Assembly: GCF_020379485.1 (NCBI RefSeq)
Contig: NC_063446.1
Span: 24,206,610 to 24,270,609, forward strand
Source: Brassica napus
Lineage: Eukaryota > Streptophyta > Magnoliopsida > Brassicales > Brassicaceae
Direction: 5' to 3'
Length of the DNA: 64,000 bases
Of the stretch, positions 1-13,099 are shown piece by piece (position 1 is the stretch's first letter; each line of letters starts with the position of its first letter). Position numbers and translations under genes: made by a program. The notes beneath the pieces are model-generated. The model made no database searches, was not told the DNA's origin, and was given only the letters and a program-made list of their open reading frames with translations.

Positions 1-95
1 TACATACCTACGAAAATGAGTAAGAAAAAAACATTGATGGCTATGAGAAAACAAAAGCTACAGAATGAATCCAAAAAAAGAAAACAAGAACTCAC

Positions 96-1397
96 GGAAA
101 GGTGAAACTTGGATCGCCATATATGTTTATCTCCGGAGCAGAACCATACTCTCTGAAACAAATCGACCTTGCATCTTCACTAGCATTCCTTGCCACCTCC
201 ATAGGAGACATCTTGGTGTGTATGTAACCCACAGTGTGAAGTGGTGGGTTTGGATTATGCAACTCAACATGCTGCCCTGAGAATTTTCATTACAACCTCA
301 AACAGTATTAATACAAACGAAAATATTTCAGTTAAGTACTTTTAAAAAAAACAAAGTCTTACCGATAAGCATACGGATTCCTATACGCGACAAGTAGAAG
401 CGATCAAGAAACTGATGAATCTCATCAAGTTTTTCGTAGAGTTTCATTCCTTTCTTCAGCTGGTTCACACCAAGAGCCATCATGGGAACCACGTTGTTGT
501 GCCTTACTTTGACGGCCTTAATCATCTGTGTGAACTCTTTCTCATCAGCAGTATCCTTGATCTCAGGAAATGCTCTCATGTCCCTGAATGACTCCACATA
601 CCAATCTCTTACCTACAAAACAAAACAGCAGAGTTAGAATGAAAATGCGTGAATGATTCAACACAATACATCACTCCACAAAAAGCTATTTTAAGATTAT
701 TTAGGTGTCAAAGTTGCCAAATCTTATGTCATTCCAGAGACCATTGAGATCGCGCATCGGAAGTTTAAATAGATAACAATAATATATTTAAAATAATTTG
801 GCTAATCCACTCATGGCCAATTAGTTTTATGTTGGAAGCCGTAGAACTTAACATGATATCAAACCCGCATTTGTTTGATCTAGAACTACCCAAAAATGAT
901 TTATCACAGTCTGAAGTAGGATTATAAGAGCCATCAACTCGTATCGAAAAACAACACTAGCACTTAAATAAACTAGTAATTGTCAATTGGTTTTGAGTTG
1001 GAAGTACCAAAAACTTAACATAAATTACATACAAAGCTGAATGGCATCACTCGCAAACAAAACGGTTCTAAGGATCTCCTGAATCAATGGAACCACTCAC
1101 AAATAACTAAACCGTAAACCGGAATAAACCGGAACCTCCGAAGCGTACCTTCAAGACGGCAGGTTTCTCAGAGAGGCCATAAGGCAGCGTCTCGAGTTCG
1201 ATCGCACGCCTCGCGATCCGAATCGGAAGCTCCTTGTGAAGAAACTGCGCCGAGATCAGGAGGTTCCTCTCAGTGGGAGTGGAACCGAACTCCATCATGT
1301 ACCTGAGGCTCACGCCCGTCTGCTTCATGCATCCCCATCTGTGAACGTCCTCGATCAAGCTCTTCGAAAACATCTCGCTAGCCTTCTTCACCGCCAT
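96..1397 (-). CDS. PDK: Pyruvate dehydrogenase kinase (5' three exons, partial)
   Basis: Mitochondrial kinase of the BCKDK/PDK family, which inactivates the pyruvate dehydrogenase complex by phosphorylating its E1-alpha subunit. Visible exons on the minus strand: 1149-1397, 363-612 and 96-276, each with GT-AG borders and a consistent frame; intron 3 (1-95) runs off the window, so the HATPase half is missing. The start is the ATG at 1395-1397 (MAVKKASEMF). Exon 1 carries TGVSLRYMMEFG and the SAQFLHKELPIRIARRA stretch; exon 2 carries IKAVKVRHNNVVPMMALGV and the LDRFYLSRIGIRMLIG helix of the four-helix bundle that includes the region of the regulatory histidine motif; exon 3 encodes NPNPPLHTVGYIHTKMSP. 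The match to the Arabidopsis PDK (At3g06483) is from memory and very close. It is divergent from the MYB gene to its right, with about 7 kb between the starts. No break is seen in the visible part. Confidence 0.95.
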
Positions 1398-2019
1398 CAA
1401 ACCCTAACGTCGTCGTCGTCGCCGTCGCACTCCACTGTTATCATCAACCCGCGAAAATGATTGGATAACGAGAGAACAGAGAGGATTGGGTTTGGGATGG
1501 GCACATGATGATAATAATACTCTTTTAATTTGTAATTTTTGATTAATGATATTTACTGAAAGGTTGTGTTGTGTGTCCCGCTAATTCAATGGATTAGAAT
1601 TTACTGTAGCGAGTGGATTGAGTGATCGTCTGGTTCTGGTTATTCTGGAATATTATTTTAGATTATTATTTACCTTTTTGAGGTTAAAGTCTTTGTTATA
1701 TTATTATTCTTTTGGGCCAAGATTAAAGTCTTTTTATATGTCAAATTTGCCGTAAAAAAAATATGTCAACATTATGTTGTTAAGTAAAAAGGGAATTGCA
1801 CACACAATTTTCAAAAAAAAAAATATTTTTTGGTTAAATTGTCATGATTATTTTGTGAGGTAAATTTCCCGGAAAAACATTTAAAAGCATAATACACACC
1901 TTTTGATTGTATTATCTTAAGTAGAAATTAGAGAAGAAGAACACTATAAAAGGCTTCTGGCCCGTTCTTCTCTTATAAGCCCAACACTTTATTCTTGTGT
2001 GTGTGTTTTTAATAGTATA
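1398..2019. other. PDK leader/promoter and AT-rich spacer
   Basis: The first 60-100 bases upstream of the PDK ATG are GC-richer with CGTCGTCGTCGTCGCC-like triplets (about 1406-1430) and look like 5' untranslated sequence. Beyond about 1500 the sequence becomes AT-rich with no ORF of interest. I could not place a confident TATA box. One A-tailed micro-insertion lies at 1736-1769 and is listed separately. Confidence 0.5.
1736..1769. repeat. A-tailed micro-insertion with 9-bp flanking duplication
   Basis: ATATGTCAA occurs at 1736-1744 and again at 1761-1769, separated by 16 bases (ATTTGCCGTAAAAAAA). A short unique stretch followed by an A-run between perfect direct repeats is the signature expected of a very short retroposed RNA 3' end. 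It is one of seven such sites in this window. Confidence 0.5.
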
Positions 2020-2612
2020 CTAGATTTTGATCCACGCGAGTTTATTATTATTATTTTTTCAATTGACAAATATTTAGTAAATGTTATATTTTCATATATT
2101 TGTGTTTTATTTTATAAAAAACTTAAACTTTTTATCTTTATTTATCGTATTTCGTTTTAAATGACTATTTATGTTTAAAAAATTAAAATTTTATTTCTTT
2201 AATGAATTAAGTTGGTATAACTCTGATAAATTAATTTTATTATATGGTTAATATTTTAATTAAAAAATTATATACTTTTAATAAAGATTTATACTTTTCA
2301 ATGAAAAAATCAATTTTTTATGAATGTTTAAATTATATTAAGAAAAGAAAAAAAATTAAGAATAGTTGAAAAAAATTATTTGAACTTGGACTCAATGGCC
2401 CAAAGGAAAAAAAAATGTGAGAATTATGTCTGATTTCTTAATCGGTCCAAATGGCCCAAGAGAGATCTGATGTGCGCTGGATCCGAAAAAATGACTCAAT
2501 ATAGATGTGTTATTAATATTAATTGATTGCCTTTAATGAAACATGCAATTTTAATAAAAAAAAGGCATGTGAAGGTAAAAAGAACAATATAATTCTGCTT
2601 TAATAGTATAGA
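2020..2612 (-). mobile_element. Non-autonomous Helitron (593 bp)
   Basis: Read on the minus strand it begins TCTATACTATTAAAGCAG (TC start at 2612) and ends GGATCAAAATCTAG (CTAG, at 2020). The flanking bases are A before the TC and T after the CTAG, as expected for Helitron insertion between A and T without target duplication. The interior is AT-rich and non-coding. Its 3' terminus GGATCAAAATCTAG is shared with the Helitron end at 13945, so both belong to one family. Confidence 0.75.
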
Positions 2613-5600
2613 TACCACTATTTAATGTATGATAGATTAAATACAAATATTTTTAAAAAAATTATTAGTTATTAAAATAAAAATCCAATGTAAAATGATA
2701 TTTTTTAACATTATTTTTTTAAATCACACTCATTCCGGAAACATATGAGTAGATTATTAATTTCATGTAACCAAGTTTTGTATGCAATTAGTGTTCGGCC
2801 AAACTCATATGCATTCCAAGTAGAGAAGTTGCAATTTGTAAATGTTGTTTATTTTGAAACAACAAACGAGTTGGTGTTTGACTTTAATCTCTATCTCACC
2901 AACTTCGTGAATCTTTCAATGGTTAATTTGTTTTTTACATTAACTATAGTTAATATCTCATTGACCTCATTTAATATATTCATACTTTGTTCATTCTCCG
3001 TATGCATGAATTCATCTTTGACTTGTTCACTTCACTTTTCTTCTTCGGGCTTTGAGGATTTGTTTCTGAATTCCATTTCCCTTGTGGAATCTATCATGTG
3101 GTCATTGAAAACCAATGTTTCACATATCAATAAATAAACTACACTATTTTGCTTTTTGTTATCTTTACGGACGATTGATGCACAAATACACATATTAATC
3201 ATTTATACTAAAAATGTTTCGACATCAGCTATTGTTGTATAATTCATATTTGAATAAAAAACAAAGAGATTCCAAAAGGCACAAATGGTTTGTGTGACTA
3301 ATTTGAAGAGATCTTTCACTAGTTTGACCGGTGCATAATTAACTAATTGTTATTGTATATTAACTCTGGTAGAGAAAACAAATCACTCATTTTATTTATT
3401 GATGCTTTCACACTTCCATTGTAATTGTTTCAAAAGTCATTTTACATAGTATTTTTGTTGATAGTCATTTTACATAAGATATCATTTTTAAAAGAAAATT
3501 ATATATAACGCAAAACCCAAAGAAATTAAATCAATTTTAAGTGACATAAAATGAGTTTAGTGAAAAAATGTATGTCCTTAAACAAACTTTTAGAGAACAG
3601 ATGAAAATAATAATAATACTTTACGGAACACTTTGTTCTCCACTTTGGAGGAAATTAAATTGTTTAGAATATAAGTTTGAAGCTTTTTATAATCCTAAAC
3701 AATACTTTATGTTCCCCATTAGCTTAATTCTCTCTCATATTATATATATAACTTCACATATTTGCGTTCACATATAACATTCCATAGCGTGGATCAATAA
3801 ATTTATATGTAATATGAAGTAAACTGAGATTAATTAGTATTAGAAGCTTCCAACAGAAATTTCACTAATGCAGTACATGTTTTAGTACATACCTACTCTT
3901 TAATATAAGTCATCCCATATTCTCAACAAATAAAAGGAGTATATTATTATGATCATATTTTTGGACGCTTATCTTGTATGTATGTCAAACATATTTAATA
4001 ATTTATTTTGGGTGGTTCATAAAATAATGTAATGATATACTATGCATAATAGTAAATACGTATACATGCAATTTTCCATCCTCATATATACATGTACGTA
4101 ATAATAACACTGTCATAGATACATATATGTTCTAGGAATTTGTCTTGGATGCATGATTTATTACATTCTCAGATCTTTAAAAAAAAATTAACATGGTTTC
4201 AACATTGTGAGTTTTATCATCGTCTGGTCATTCTTAATTGTATGTTTACGATTGTTTCCATACTGGTTTTGGCATGAATGTTGTTTGGTTTTGTGAATTT
4301 GATGAGCTCCTCATTATGTATTAATTGTGTCTCTATACCAAAATGTTGCTACAAATAAAACATGATAAAATGTAATGTAGAGAGACCGGATTGAAAGATA
4401 TTGGATTTTTTTTTTAAATCCGCATATAGCTGTGTATTTCAAATAACAATAATATAATGTAAAAAGGAGAAAAGTACATATTTTTTCAAAGTAAGTAATA
4501 TAATTGTCAAAGGAGACATTTATTTAGTCCCCTTCAAATCAATTGATAATGGAATTCTACTTCCCTACATTTTCTTCAACGACATTTTTATTCCAAATTA
4601 AGAGATTTCTTATTTTGTGGCCTTTTATCCAACTGAGTCATATCCCGATTTTTATAAGCGTGAGTAGCGCATAATTTTCATCTTGGTTCATCTAGAATTC
4701 TAGATTCATGGTTAATGTCTATCTTTTTCTTAGGAGTCACTCTGGAAACCGTAGGATCAAACGTGTTTTCATTTTAAACTATTTCTTCTAATTTTGTTTT
4801 GTTAAATTTATCTTCTCATTTTTTTTCTTCCAGAATATGCAGTTTTATATGTTCACATTAGTTTCGGTTTTGTTGAAATACTTACGTCTTAGTTTGTATA
4901 GAAAAATTTTACTTACTCTATGATTAAACTTCTTGGACTTGTTTAGTACATTCTTGACCATATAACATGTTAAATTGCGGCGAAATTGCAAAGAAAAAGT
5001 GTAACGCTTTAATGAATTATTATACAAGATATATACATGGATGTATGAGAGCGTCCTTGTGTTGTTCTAACTGATTCCTTTGGATTTGTGCCTACTAATG
5101 ATGCCCACAGGAATTCTTTGGCACATTGTTTATTGATTCACAATTTTGGCCCAATCACATAACTTATGAAAACCAAGTATACATTATTACCTCTTTATTT
5201 TAATTATTTTCATTAATTAGATTATGATATCGACCAACCAACCATGATTAGACATCAAGGCTTACAAGTCTTGCAAGAAAATGATATATTTCAGTCTTTC
5301 AGGTGTATGTGGCCTCGTGCTGATATGCCCAATCCATTGGCTGCGATAATTTTCTTATAAAAAAAATATTATCTGGTATTTAAAAGGTTTCTTTACAGTT
5401 TCCCGTTTCTACTTACCCCGAATTGGAGACCGATGTAAAGGATGTTAAGAATCAAAATATTATGGATGCAGATCATCACAATCAGTTGTGTCAGAGGTAG
5501 CTTTTTATAGGCAGAGATATAGCTGATAATAAAATTTTATTCGTCCATAAGTAACAATTTGGCTGTTTTGTACCAAAAAAAAAACAATTTGGCCGTCTAA

Positions 5601-6673
5601 GTTTTAGATCTCATAGTTTTTTGTAACTTTTGAAACTTGCAAAAATGACTATATTGAAACTAAAGTAATTAAGGATTTTTGATTAACTAAAATATTTTCA
5701 TATTCTTAGATACCACAAATAGAAAGGAAAGAGTAATATTATGTTCATAAGGTATCAAGGACTAATATTTAAAGAAGGATGTGGTTCCCTTAAAGAAAGA
5801 CATGTGTGGAGCTAAGACAAATTAATTATTTCTACATATATGTCTCAATTATATTTTGTGTGTTTTATAGTTGTGACTTGTGAGTGTGTATCAAGTCATT
5901 TACACTTCACTCACTTTGTAGTAACAACACGTGATGTACGTGCCACCTACAAAAGTTCTTTAATTATAATAATGTTTAGATGTCTTCTAAACAATATGAA
6001 AGCCATCAAAATCAGATTGTGCATTTTTTTTTTGCTGAAATTTTAAATTGATTATCAACAAAGAAAAAAATACTTTCAATATGAAAGAAAAAACATACGA
6101 AAAGAAACAATGATGTTGGAGCTTAAGAATTACTGGTCCTGCCAAGCCAATGTTGCATCATGGTAGTATAAAACGCTGGCTTACGGTTCCTTAATGATGA
6201 AATCCTGTTCCTGATAGGCTGATAGCCATCAAATTCAGAATGTGCATATTAGTAGATATTCCTATTTGGTTTTTGTGGTAACGCAGAATATCAGAATATT
6301 CATATACCATCGCGATCGTTATGTTCAATTTCGTATTATATGGTTTCAACTTGGTTGAAGTTTAATGAATGCAACCGTTCGAGAAAAAAAGTTAACTAGG
6401 CGATCGTGATTCGTGTTTATGAATAAACCGCTTGTTATACTTATATCTTAAAGATTAAACCATTGGGTTTTGATAAGCAAAACGAGTTGATATATTGCCA
6501 AGTTGACAAGCTGATGCATTAGTAATTAGTTAGGCGTCGTCTGCTTGTAGCTTTGAATTTTGTACTTAAATGTACATGAAACTGTAGTGAATGATATTTA
6601 ACTAATCACAACCATGAATATAGTTGCTTTGAGCGTGGCTGCTGAAGGTAGAGAGTGGTCCTGTTTTTAATAA
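2613..6673. other. AT-rich intergenic region
   Basis: About 4 kb with no supported gene. The longest open frame (2745-3137, plus) has low-complexity AT-driven codons and no recognisable domain, and I treat it as chance. The only structured item noted is the A-tailed micro-insertion at 5553-5593. Confidence 0.5.
5553..5593. repeat. A-tailed micro-insertion with 11-bp flanking duplication
   Basis: AACAATTTGGC is present at 5553-5563 and 5583-5593, with 19 bases between (TGTTTTGTACC followed by eight A). Structure as for the other micro-insertions: unique bases, then A-run, then the second copy of the target. Confidence 0.5.
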
Positions 6674-7342
6674 TCTTATATATTAAAACAGAAGTTACAA
6701 CTTTGATTCATGTGTAATTTAAAAAATAAATAATCAATTAGATTTATAGATAATATAAATTAAATAGATATAATTTAATATTGTAATACACCTCTATATG
6801 TTAAATATTTAAATATTTATTGATGTTAAATTTTAAAATTATAAAAAAAAATTTATTTAAATAACAAAAGTCATATTATCTAACAATAATTAATATTTAT
6901 TACTTTAAACCAATGAAAACAAATTTTAAACTATATAGTTTATTTTAAAAATTAAACAAAAACTAAATGTTTAATTATTTACTCGATAATATAAAGCTAT
7001 GAAGCGAAAAGTTTAATTTTTTAAAAACTTTCTAAATTTGTGAAATGTTACAATATCTTTGAATATGACAATAAAACAATATTTTACTAATCTTTATATA
7101 TATTGTTACGATTTTAATAATAAAATAATAATCTGAAAATATATATATAGAAGAAGATACAAATACATGTGAAAATTTAAAACAATCTATTCAATGAAAA
7201 AAATATACTTTAAACTTATTATGTTTAAAAAATTGATAGACATATATATTATAATATATATCAATTTAAAATTGAAAACAAAATATTTATATAAAAATAA
7301 GTAAAAATAAAAATCTGCACGGTTGCGCGGATCGAGATCTAG
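6674..7342 (+). mobile_element. Non-autonomous Helitron (669 bp, ATREP-like)
   Basis: The 5' end TCTTATATATTAAAACAGAA and the 3' end GCACGGTTGCGCGGATCGAG followed by ATCTAG match Arabidopsis ATREP/Helitron termini. A lies before the TC and T after CTAG. A GC-rich stem precedes the terminus. The interior is AT-rich and non-coding. The copy at 43023-43790 is clearly homologous over most of its length, and the element at 40581-41339 shares the termini in inverted orientation. Confidence 0.85.
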
Positions 7343-7784
7343 TTATCGATTAATATTGTGTATTACGTTATATACGTTTGTCGGAATAAGCCATGCTACA
7401 GTAAAATGTTTTTCTAGAAGAATCACGAGCTCTGCAAAGAGCTTAGCAAGCCAACAATCCGCCACTGCGTATATAAATTCTTATTAACTTAACATGAGTC
7501 ACAGTCATTTTAAATACAAAATTAGAGGAATCAAAATTTATATAACAAAGTTTGTTTCATGCAATTTTTTTTCCAACTATAAAGACTATTTGTCTTATCT
7601 CGTAATAGTTTACGTTTTTAATTTGAAAGATGTTAGTCCAATTTTTTTTTTAAATGAATCATAGTTATTCACTTTTATAATTTTCTAAAAATGTGAAATA
7701 TCATCCCTCGTTATCAAAATAATTCATACTATTGATTTTGCAAAATATTTAGTATTGAACTTGAAATCTCACCTTTGCTGAAGG

Positions 7785-8192
7785 AGTGTATTCAACTAAG
7801 AGTTTCAAGTGATTTGTATTAAAATGACAAATCCACTGTTATTCAAACACTGGATTTTAAACATGGATTTTAAAAAACATTTTAAAATCCAGTGTTATTG
7901 AACTTGTCATTTCATAAAATACTCTGAAATATATGAAATTCACTGTTATTGAACAAAATTTAAGTTGAAGATTTTAGAGTACTTTAACAGTTTTTAGAGT
8001 GTTTGGGGAGAGTTTTTTAGTTATAAAAATAAAAATTCAAATCTTACTGTTTTAGATGAGATTTTAGAGTGTTTTAACAAAAATCACACCAAATTCTCTA
8101 ATTCTCATCCAATCATTTACAAACACATTAAAAATCAAATTAATTCAAATGTGAGATTCGCTCTCCTAATAGAATACTTTTATCAGCCGAAT
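7785..8192. mobile_element. MITE candidate upstream of the MYB gene
   Basis: The left edge GGAGTGTATTCAACTAAGAG and the right edge, whose reverse complement is AAGTATTCTATTAGGAGAG, share the GTATTC core and the GGAG flank in inverted form. The interior is rich in internal inverted segments around the phrase ATCCACTGTTATT (TTTAAAATCCAGTGTTATTGA and similar). This is the style of Harbinger-type MITEs common in Brassica. Target duplications were not resolved, so the borders are approximate. Confidence 0.45.
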
Positions 8193-8414
8193 GGGCTGCT
8201 CGTATTCGGTAGTTTCCCTTTTATGCATCGTCAATATTAAAACATAAAAAAAATTGAATTTTTAAAAAGTTTACAAACAGAACTGGAACGTATTTAAAAG
8301 GGTATAAATAAATAAAAAATCCTATAATTACGGCTGTATGGTCCCTTCTTCCCACATGTTCCAAATAATTTTAAAAATAAAAACAAAAATTGAAAACTAT
8401 CATCTTTTCTCTTC

Positions 8415-8423
8415 TATAAAAAA
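8415..8423 (+). promoter_or_regulatory. Candidate TATA box of the MYB108-like gene
   Basis: TATAAAAAA occurs about 180 bases upstream of the ATG at 8594, after a gene-free AT-rich stretch and before a pyrimidine-rich leader (TCTCTCTCTCTA near 8500). The position fits a leader of roughly 150 nt. No reporter or transcript evidence is available from sequence alone. Confidence 0.5.
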
Positions 8424-8593
8424 TAAAACCCACTTCTTACTTTCTTGTGCATTCATAACTCATCCTTTCTCTATCTACAAATAACTCCAAAATATCAATC
8501 TCTCTCTCTATTAAAAAAAAAACACATAAAAAGGGTAGAAAGTCTCAATCTCTTAGCTCAAGAATCTCCTTTGTGGGTCTCTTCTGTTCATCA

Positions 8594-10421
8594 ATGGATG
8601 AGAAAGGAAGAAGCTTCAAGAACAACATGGAAGACGAAATGGACCTGAAGAGAGGTCCATGGACAGCTGAAGAAGACTTTAAGCTCACCAATTACATTGC
8701 TACTCATGGAGAAGGTCGATGGAACTCTCTTTCTCGTTGTGCAGGTATGATTCATTTCATGTATACCTACAAAAATATATATATATATATGTATGTTCTA
8801 CTTCTATGCGCATCTTTTTGGCTAAAAGAGCCCAAAGGACAAGTTGCATAACATAATTGATGTGTTCACTTTATGTTCAATCATTTTCATGATTCAATCA
8901 CGATGTGTGATTGTTTTTTTTTTAGGTTACCCATTTTCTTTTTTAAAGAGTTTTATGCATAGATGAAAAGACCCTTCATAGTTCATAGGTACGTATGAAT
9001 CAAAAAGTGCATACCTCTCATGTTTCTTTGTTCTTCTCTTTCTTATTTCAAAAAATAATTCCATTCCAATAAATCAAATATTGATGAATTTAGTGAGATG
9101 TTTTAGCAGTGGGTTCAATTATCAACCATCTCAGTTGTGAACAAAATATCCAAATTTGGTTATTGAAAAAGGTGAAAAACAAAGAGGAACTAATGGGAAT
9201 TAATGGTCATCATCTATATGGGGAGATCACTAACTCAATGGAAGAAAGCTTGAGGAAAAAGACCCTTAGGACAATTTACACTTTGAATCATAGTATAGTA
9301 CGGTCCATCTTTTTGTTGTTGGGAGTTTCTATATAACTTTACCAAATACGAGACGTTATTCTAAAGAGTTTATTCCGTATGAAAATCATCATAATACGTA
9401 TACATGACCGGCCGGTAAATTAATCATCATATATACTTTTGCCATTGAAACAGGACTCCAACGAACTGGTAAAAGCTGTAGACTACGGTGGCTAAACTAT
9501 CTCCGCCCTGACGTTCGCCGTGGAAACATTACCCTCGAAGAACAACTCTTGATCCTCGAACTTCATTCCCGTTGGGGCAATCGGTATGTTCTAAATGATT
9601 GAACAGTAGTATTGTTTTGTATCGTTTAATTTCATGAGCTATAAAGATCTCTTAAATCACATAGGTATTTCATTCAAAAAATAAATCACATAGGTACCAT
9701 TTTAAGTTCGTTGTTTTTCCACACAGATAAAGTTGAAACAGTTAATTTAATTTGTATATGTGTGTGTTTTACAATGAATAGATGGTCAAAAATCGCCCAG
9801 TATCTACCGGGAAGAACAGACAATGAGATCAAGAACTATTGGAGAACGCGAGTGCAAAAACATGCAAAGCAGCTTAAATGCGATGTCAACAGCCAACAAT
9901 TCAAAGACACGATGAAGTATATGTGGATGCCTCGGCTTGTCGAGAGGATCCAATCTGCCTCGGCCTCCGCCGCATCATTAATCTCGACCACAGGATCAGC
10001 CACCACGTCATCATGCATCACAACTTCTAACAATGAATTCATGACGTATGATTACAACAATAACAACTCCATCGGAGAACGACTTGGTGTAATGAACAAC
10101 AACAATTATATCACGCTGGAAAACTCCAGCGTGGCAGTGTCTCCGGTGTCAGACTTGACGGATTACTACAACGCTCCAAAACCGAACCCGGATCAGAATT
10201 TGGTGGGTCCACAAATGTTACCGGATAATTATTTCGATTATTCTGGATTACTAGACGAAGATTTAACAGCTACGCATGAGCAGAGTAACCTCGACTGGTT
10301 TGAAAATATCGATGAAGTTGTTTCTTCTTCTTCAGAGAGTTTATGGAACATTGGAGAAAGTGATGAAGACTTCTGGTTTTGTCAGCAGCAACAACAGTTC
10401 AACAATAATAACGACTTCTGA
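8594..10421 (+). CDS. MYB108: R2R3-MYB transcription factor, MYB108/BOS1-like (subgroup 20)
   Basis: Nuclear R2R3-MYB activator; the Arabidopsis family member is tied to wound and Botrytis responses, stamen maturation with jasmonate, and senescence. Three exons: 8594-8744, 9454-9583 and 9782-10421, summing to 921 nt (306 residues). The introns sit at the two standard R2R3-MYB positions (after CAG in R2 and in GNRW of R3). R2 spans about residues 19-69 (RGPWTAEED, tryptophans, [15 protein letters not shown]) and R3 about 72-120 ([39 protein letters not shown]). The subgroup-20 motif WMPRLVERI follows R3. The tail is Ser/Asn rich and ends in a short glutamine/asparagine run, [10 protein letters not shown], like the Arabidopsis protein as I recall it. 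The ATG is the first in a strong context, MDEKGRS. No break is seen. A micro-insertion lies in intron 2. Confidence 0.96.
9653..9696. repeat. A-tailed micro-insertion in MYB108 intron 2, 15-bp duplication
   Basis: TAAATCACATAGGTA lies at 9653-9667 and at 9682-9696, flanking TTTCATTCAAAAAA. Perfect 15-bp direct repeats with an A-tailed 14-base insert, inside the intron 9584-9781, so it does not touch coding sequence. Confidence 0.55.
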
Positions 10422-10520
10422 ATACAGATTAAAACAAACTAGGGTCTTTTAAGTATGTAAAAGGTATTTGTTCAAGGGAGTAATTAAGGATAAGGACTGT
10501 GTTTACGATAATTAATTATG

Positions 10521-10560
10521 ATATATGATCAGCTTTTTTATTCCAAGCTTGATCATATAC
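10521..10560 (+). repeat. Inverted repeat in the MYB108 3' region
   Basis: TATATGATCAGCTT near 10522 and AAGCTTGATCATATA near 10545-10559 form an imperfect hairpin (one extra base) about 100 bases past the stop codon. It could lie in the 3' untranslated region near the polyadenylation region; no role is assigned. Confidence 0.4.
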
Positions 10561-12663
10561 CATGGCGTTTAACAAATCGCTTAATTTGATTAGTTTTTTT
10601 TTTGGGGTGGGGATTGTAATGATATTTGTGGATAACTCATAAGTATGGATGAAGATTATTTTATGATTTATTTTAAGATAACAAATAAGTCATCAGTGCT
10701 ATACATACTTTAAACTTGAATAATCGAAATTGTTTTCACACTATAGATTGAGTGATTTCATCAATGGAAGCATAAATCATTATTCATTTAATTACTAATA
10801 TCTCAACGACGTAAGCTCGTTCTTTTTATTGGTTCCATCTTATTATGTACTTAACCCCAAGATATGACACACACAAATAAAACAACACACCAGAAAATAT
10901 TTTCAAAAGATATATAATCCAAAAACTATTATTGCTTTTTGGGAAGTATGTCTATGGGGCATGTACATGGAAAGAAAAAGAGTTAGTGTGTGGGAAAGCC
11001 TTTTTTTGGGTTCAAAAGAAGACATTTAAAATTTGAGTGTTAACACCACTTGGTGTATGATCATTGGCTCTGATCTAGGCTTTGCGTTTAAGGTGGATAC
11101 TATGAGTTTTATTCATTGAAAAGTTAACTGTTTGTTGAAATATATGCTAAATTAGTGATGATAACCCACCACTAAATATGTCCAAAAGCCTTAATTAATT
11201 ATTGGAAACCGCATTATTGTACGGACCGTTACACCATTATCCAGACAAAACCGTGTTCGTACTCTGCAACACATATTATTGCTTAAAGGATCAATGGTCT
11301 TGACCCACATGAACTAATTAATTCTATCCACTCGAACAAACCACTACACTATGCATTTCTTGCTTTGATCACACCATTAACAGTGGTAAATAGTTACACT
11401 ACACCCCTTGTGAGTGTAGTTATATACATTATTGTGTTGGAAAATGAATCTAGTTAAACAAAGTTGATGAGAATCAAGATAACAGGACAATATACTTTGA
11501 CAAGAAATCCAATTAACATAAATGTTTAATTGGATACGGTATCTACGTAAGCTTAAATCTCCATTTCTTGCAATCAAACATGAATTGTGAGCCGTTAAAA
11601 AAACTTTAGTCCAAGTTTTTTAGTTCTATACACCAACTTGGTCCTTTAAGCATATTGCAGCTGTCCTCAATTTTCCTATCGAGTGGAATATCTTCTAAAC
11701 TCAAATATTGATTTCACACACGTATAACATAACATTTACATGTTGCACATCTTATGGATATGACACGTGATGGAATTGAGAAAAGGCATGTGATTAAAGT
11801 AGCTAGTGAAGGAGAGGGAAGACTTAGAAGGTTGTGGCGGCTAAGAGAATGAAATTTCGTAGGAGGTATGGTATGGTGAGCAAGCAAGCCGACGCCTAAA
11901 AGGCAGGCCAAGATCCATAGTGGTCCCAAAATATGAAGATCTATATTCACCAGCAAAATCTTTATCAAACTTTATCCAAAATGACTCATAGATTGAAATC
12001 TTGATGCTACCAAGACTTAGTTCTGATAGTTACACATATATCAATGAAAATTGGACTAGTTGTTTGCACAACGTGCTTGGCTTCTCATAGCATAAGATTT
12101 TGGAATTCAAGATTTTCCATTCCATTGTGGAGCATAATACATAGTGGTTTCAGACTAAAAAAGGAAATCAATACTATTAAAAGGGAAGAAGTTTTAATAA
12201 ATCTACTTAAAAAGGTTGTTTTGACCCTTTCCTTAACTAACAATAAGTAACCAAAAATTTCTCTAACAAACATTTAATAATACATTTATTTATTAGACCA
12301 CATTATTTTGTACAAGAACAAAGTTATACGACATATATACTTTCCTTTATTAGATGACCGTACCATTTGCTACACAAAAATAATGTACCACATATACTTT
12401 ATTATATTATTCTCTAAACATGTCTCATTAGTCTCATAATTAATAAATTACTCATTTCACCCAATATAAATAAATTATATAAATCGTTTGATCCACCAAC
12501 TATGTAACAATACACGCCATCCTTTCTATACTTCTGTTTTAAATTATGAAAAAAGCTAATCCATATATTTTCTAAGAATATATCTTACTTTGAAAAGTAT
12601 CTAAATTTGAAACAAATCAAAACTTAAATATTCTTATACTTTTACAAAATATTTTACTACCTT
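10561..12663. other. AT-rich intergenic region
   Basis: About 2 kb without a supported gene. The open frames here are short (66-84 codons), in several phases, with no recognisable domain or splice context. The sequence near 11760-11960 is slightly GC-richer but gives no family match I can support. Confidence 0.45.
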
Positions 12664-12704
12664 AGATATGCTATTTGTCAAAAAAAAAAAAAGATATGCT
12701 ATTT
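12664..12704. repeat. A-tailed micro-insertion with 13-bp duplication
   Basis: AGATATGCTATTT at 12664-12676 and 12692-12704 flank GTC followed by twelve A. One of seven similar sites. Confidence 0.55.
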
Positions 12705-13036
12705 AAATTCAATAACTTTATCAACTTTAACAGATTTCATAACTCATTTAAAAATTAACATATATCATACATCATACTATACCATGTCATCATACATTAT
12801 ATATTTCCAAATATACAAAATCAAATTTAATAAAGTAAACCACCTGTTCAAAATTATATATTTTACTTTAAATTATTTTTTTATACAAAGTGTTTATCAT
12901 AAAATTTGTTATTTAAAATAAGTTTTAAAACTATTAAAAACTTACAAATTTATACTATTAAATTAGCCAAAAATATTTCAAGTACATCTTAAAGATAATC
13001 AACTCAAAAATTGTAACTCTTATAAAATGCATACAA

Positions 13037-13087
13037 AATACAATCAGAGAGTGTGAGGTCGAAAAAAATAATACAATCAGAGAGTGT
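13037..13087. repeat. A-tailed micro-insertion with 18-bp duplication
   Basis: AATACAATCAGAGAGTGT occurs at 13037-13054 and 13070-13087 around GAGGTCGAAAAAAAT. The flanking repeat is long and perfect; the A-run is short and followed by one T. Confidence 0.5.
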
Positions 13088-13099
13088 AGGTCTGATCTC

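Noticed and set aside
2745..3137. 130-codon open frame in AT-rich DNA, plus strand
   Set aside because: Composition-driven sequence rich in Phe/Leu/Asn/Ser, no recognised domain, no leader or splice context.
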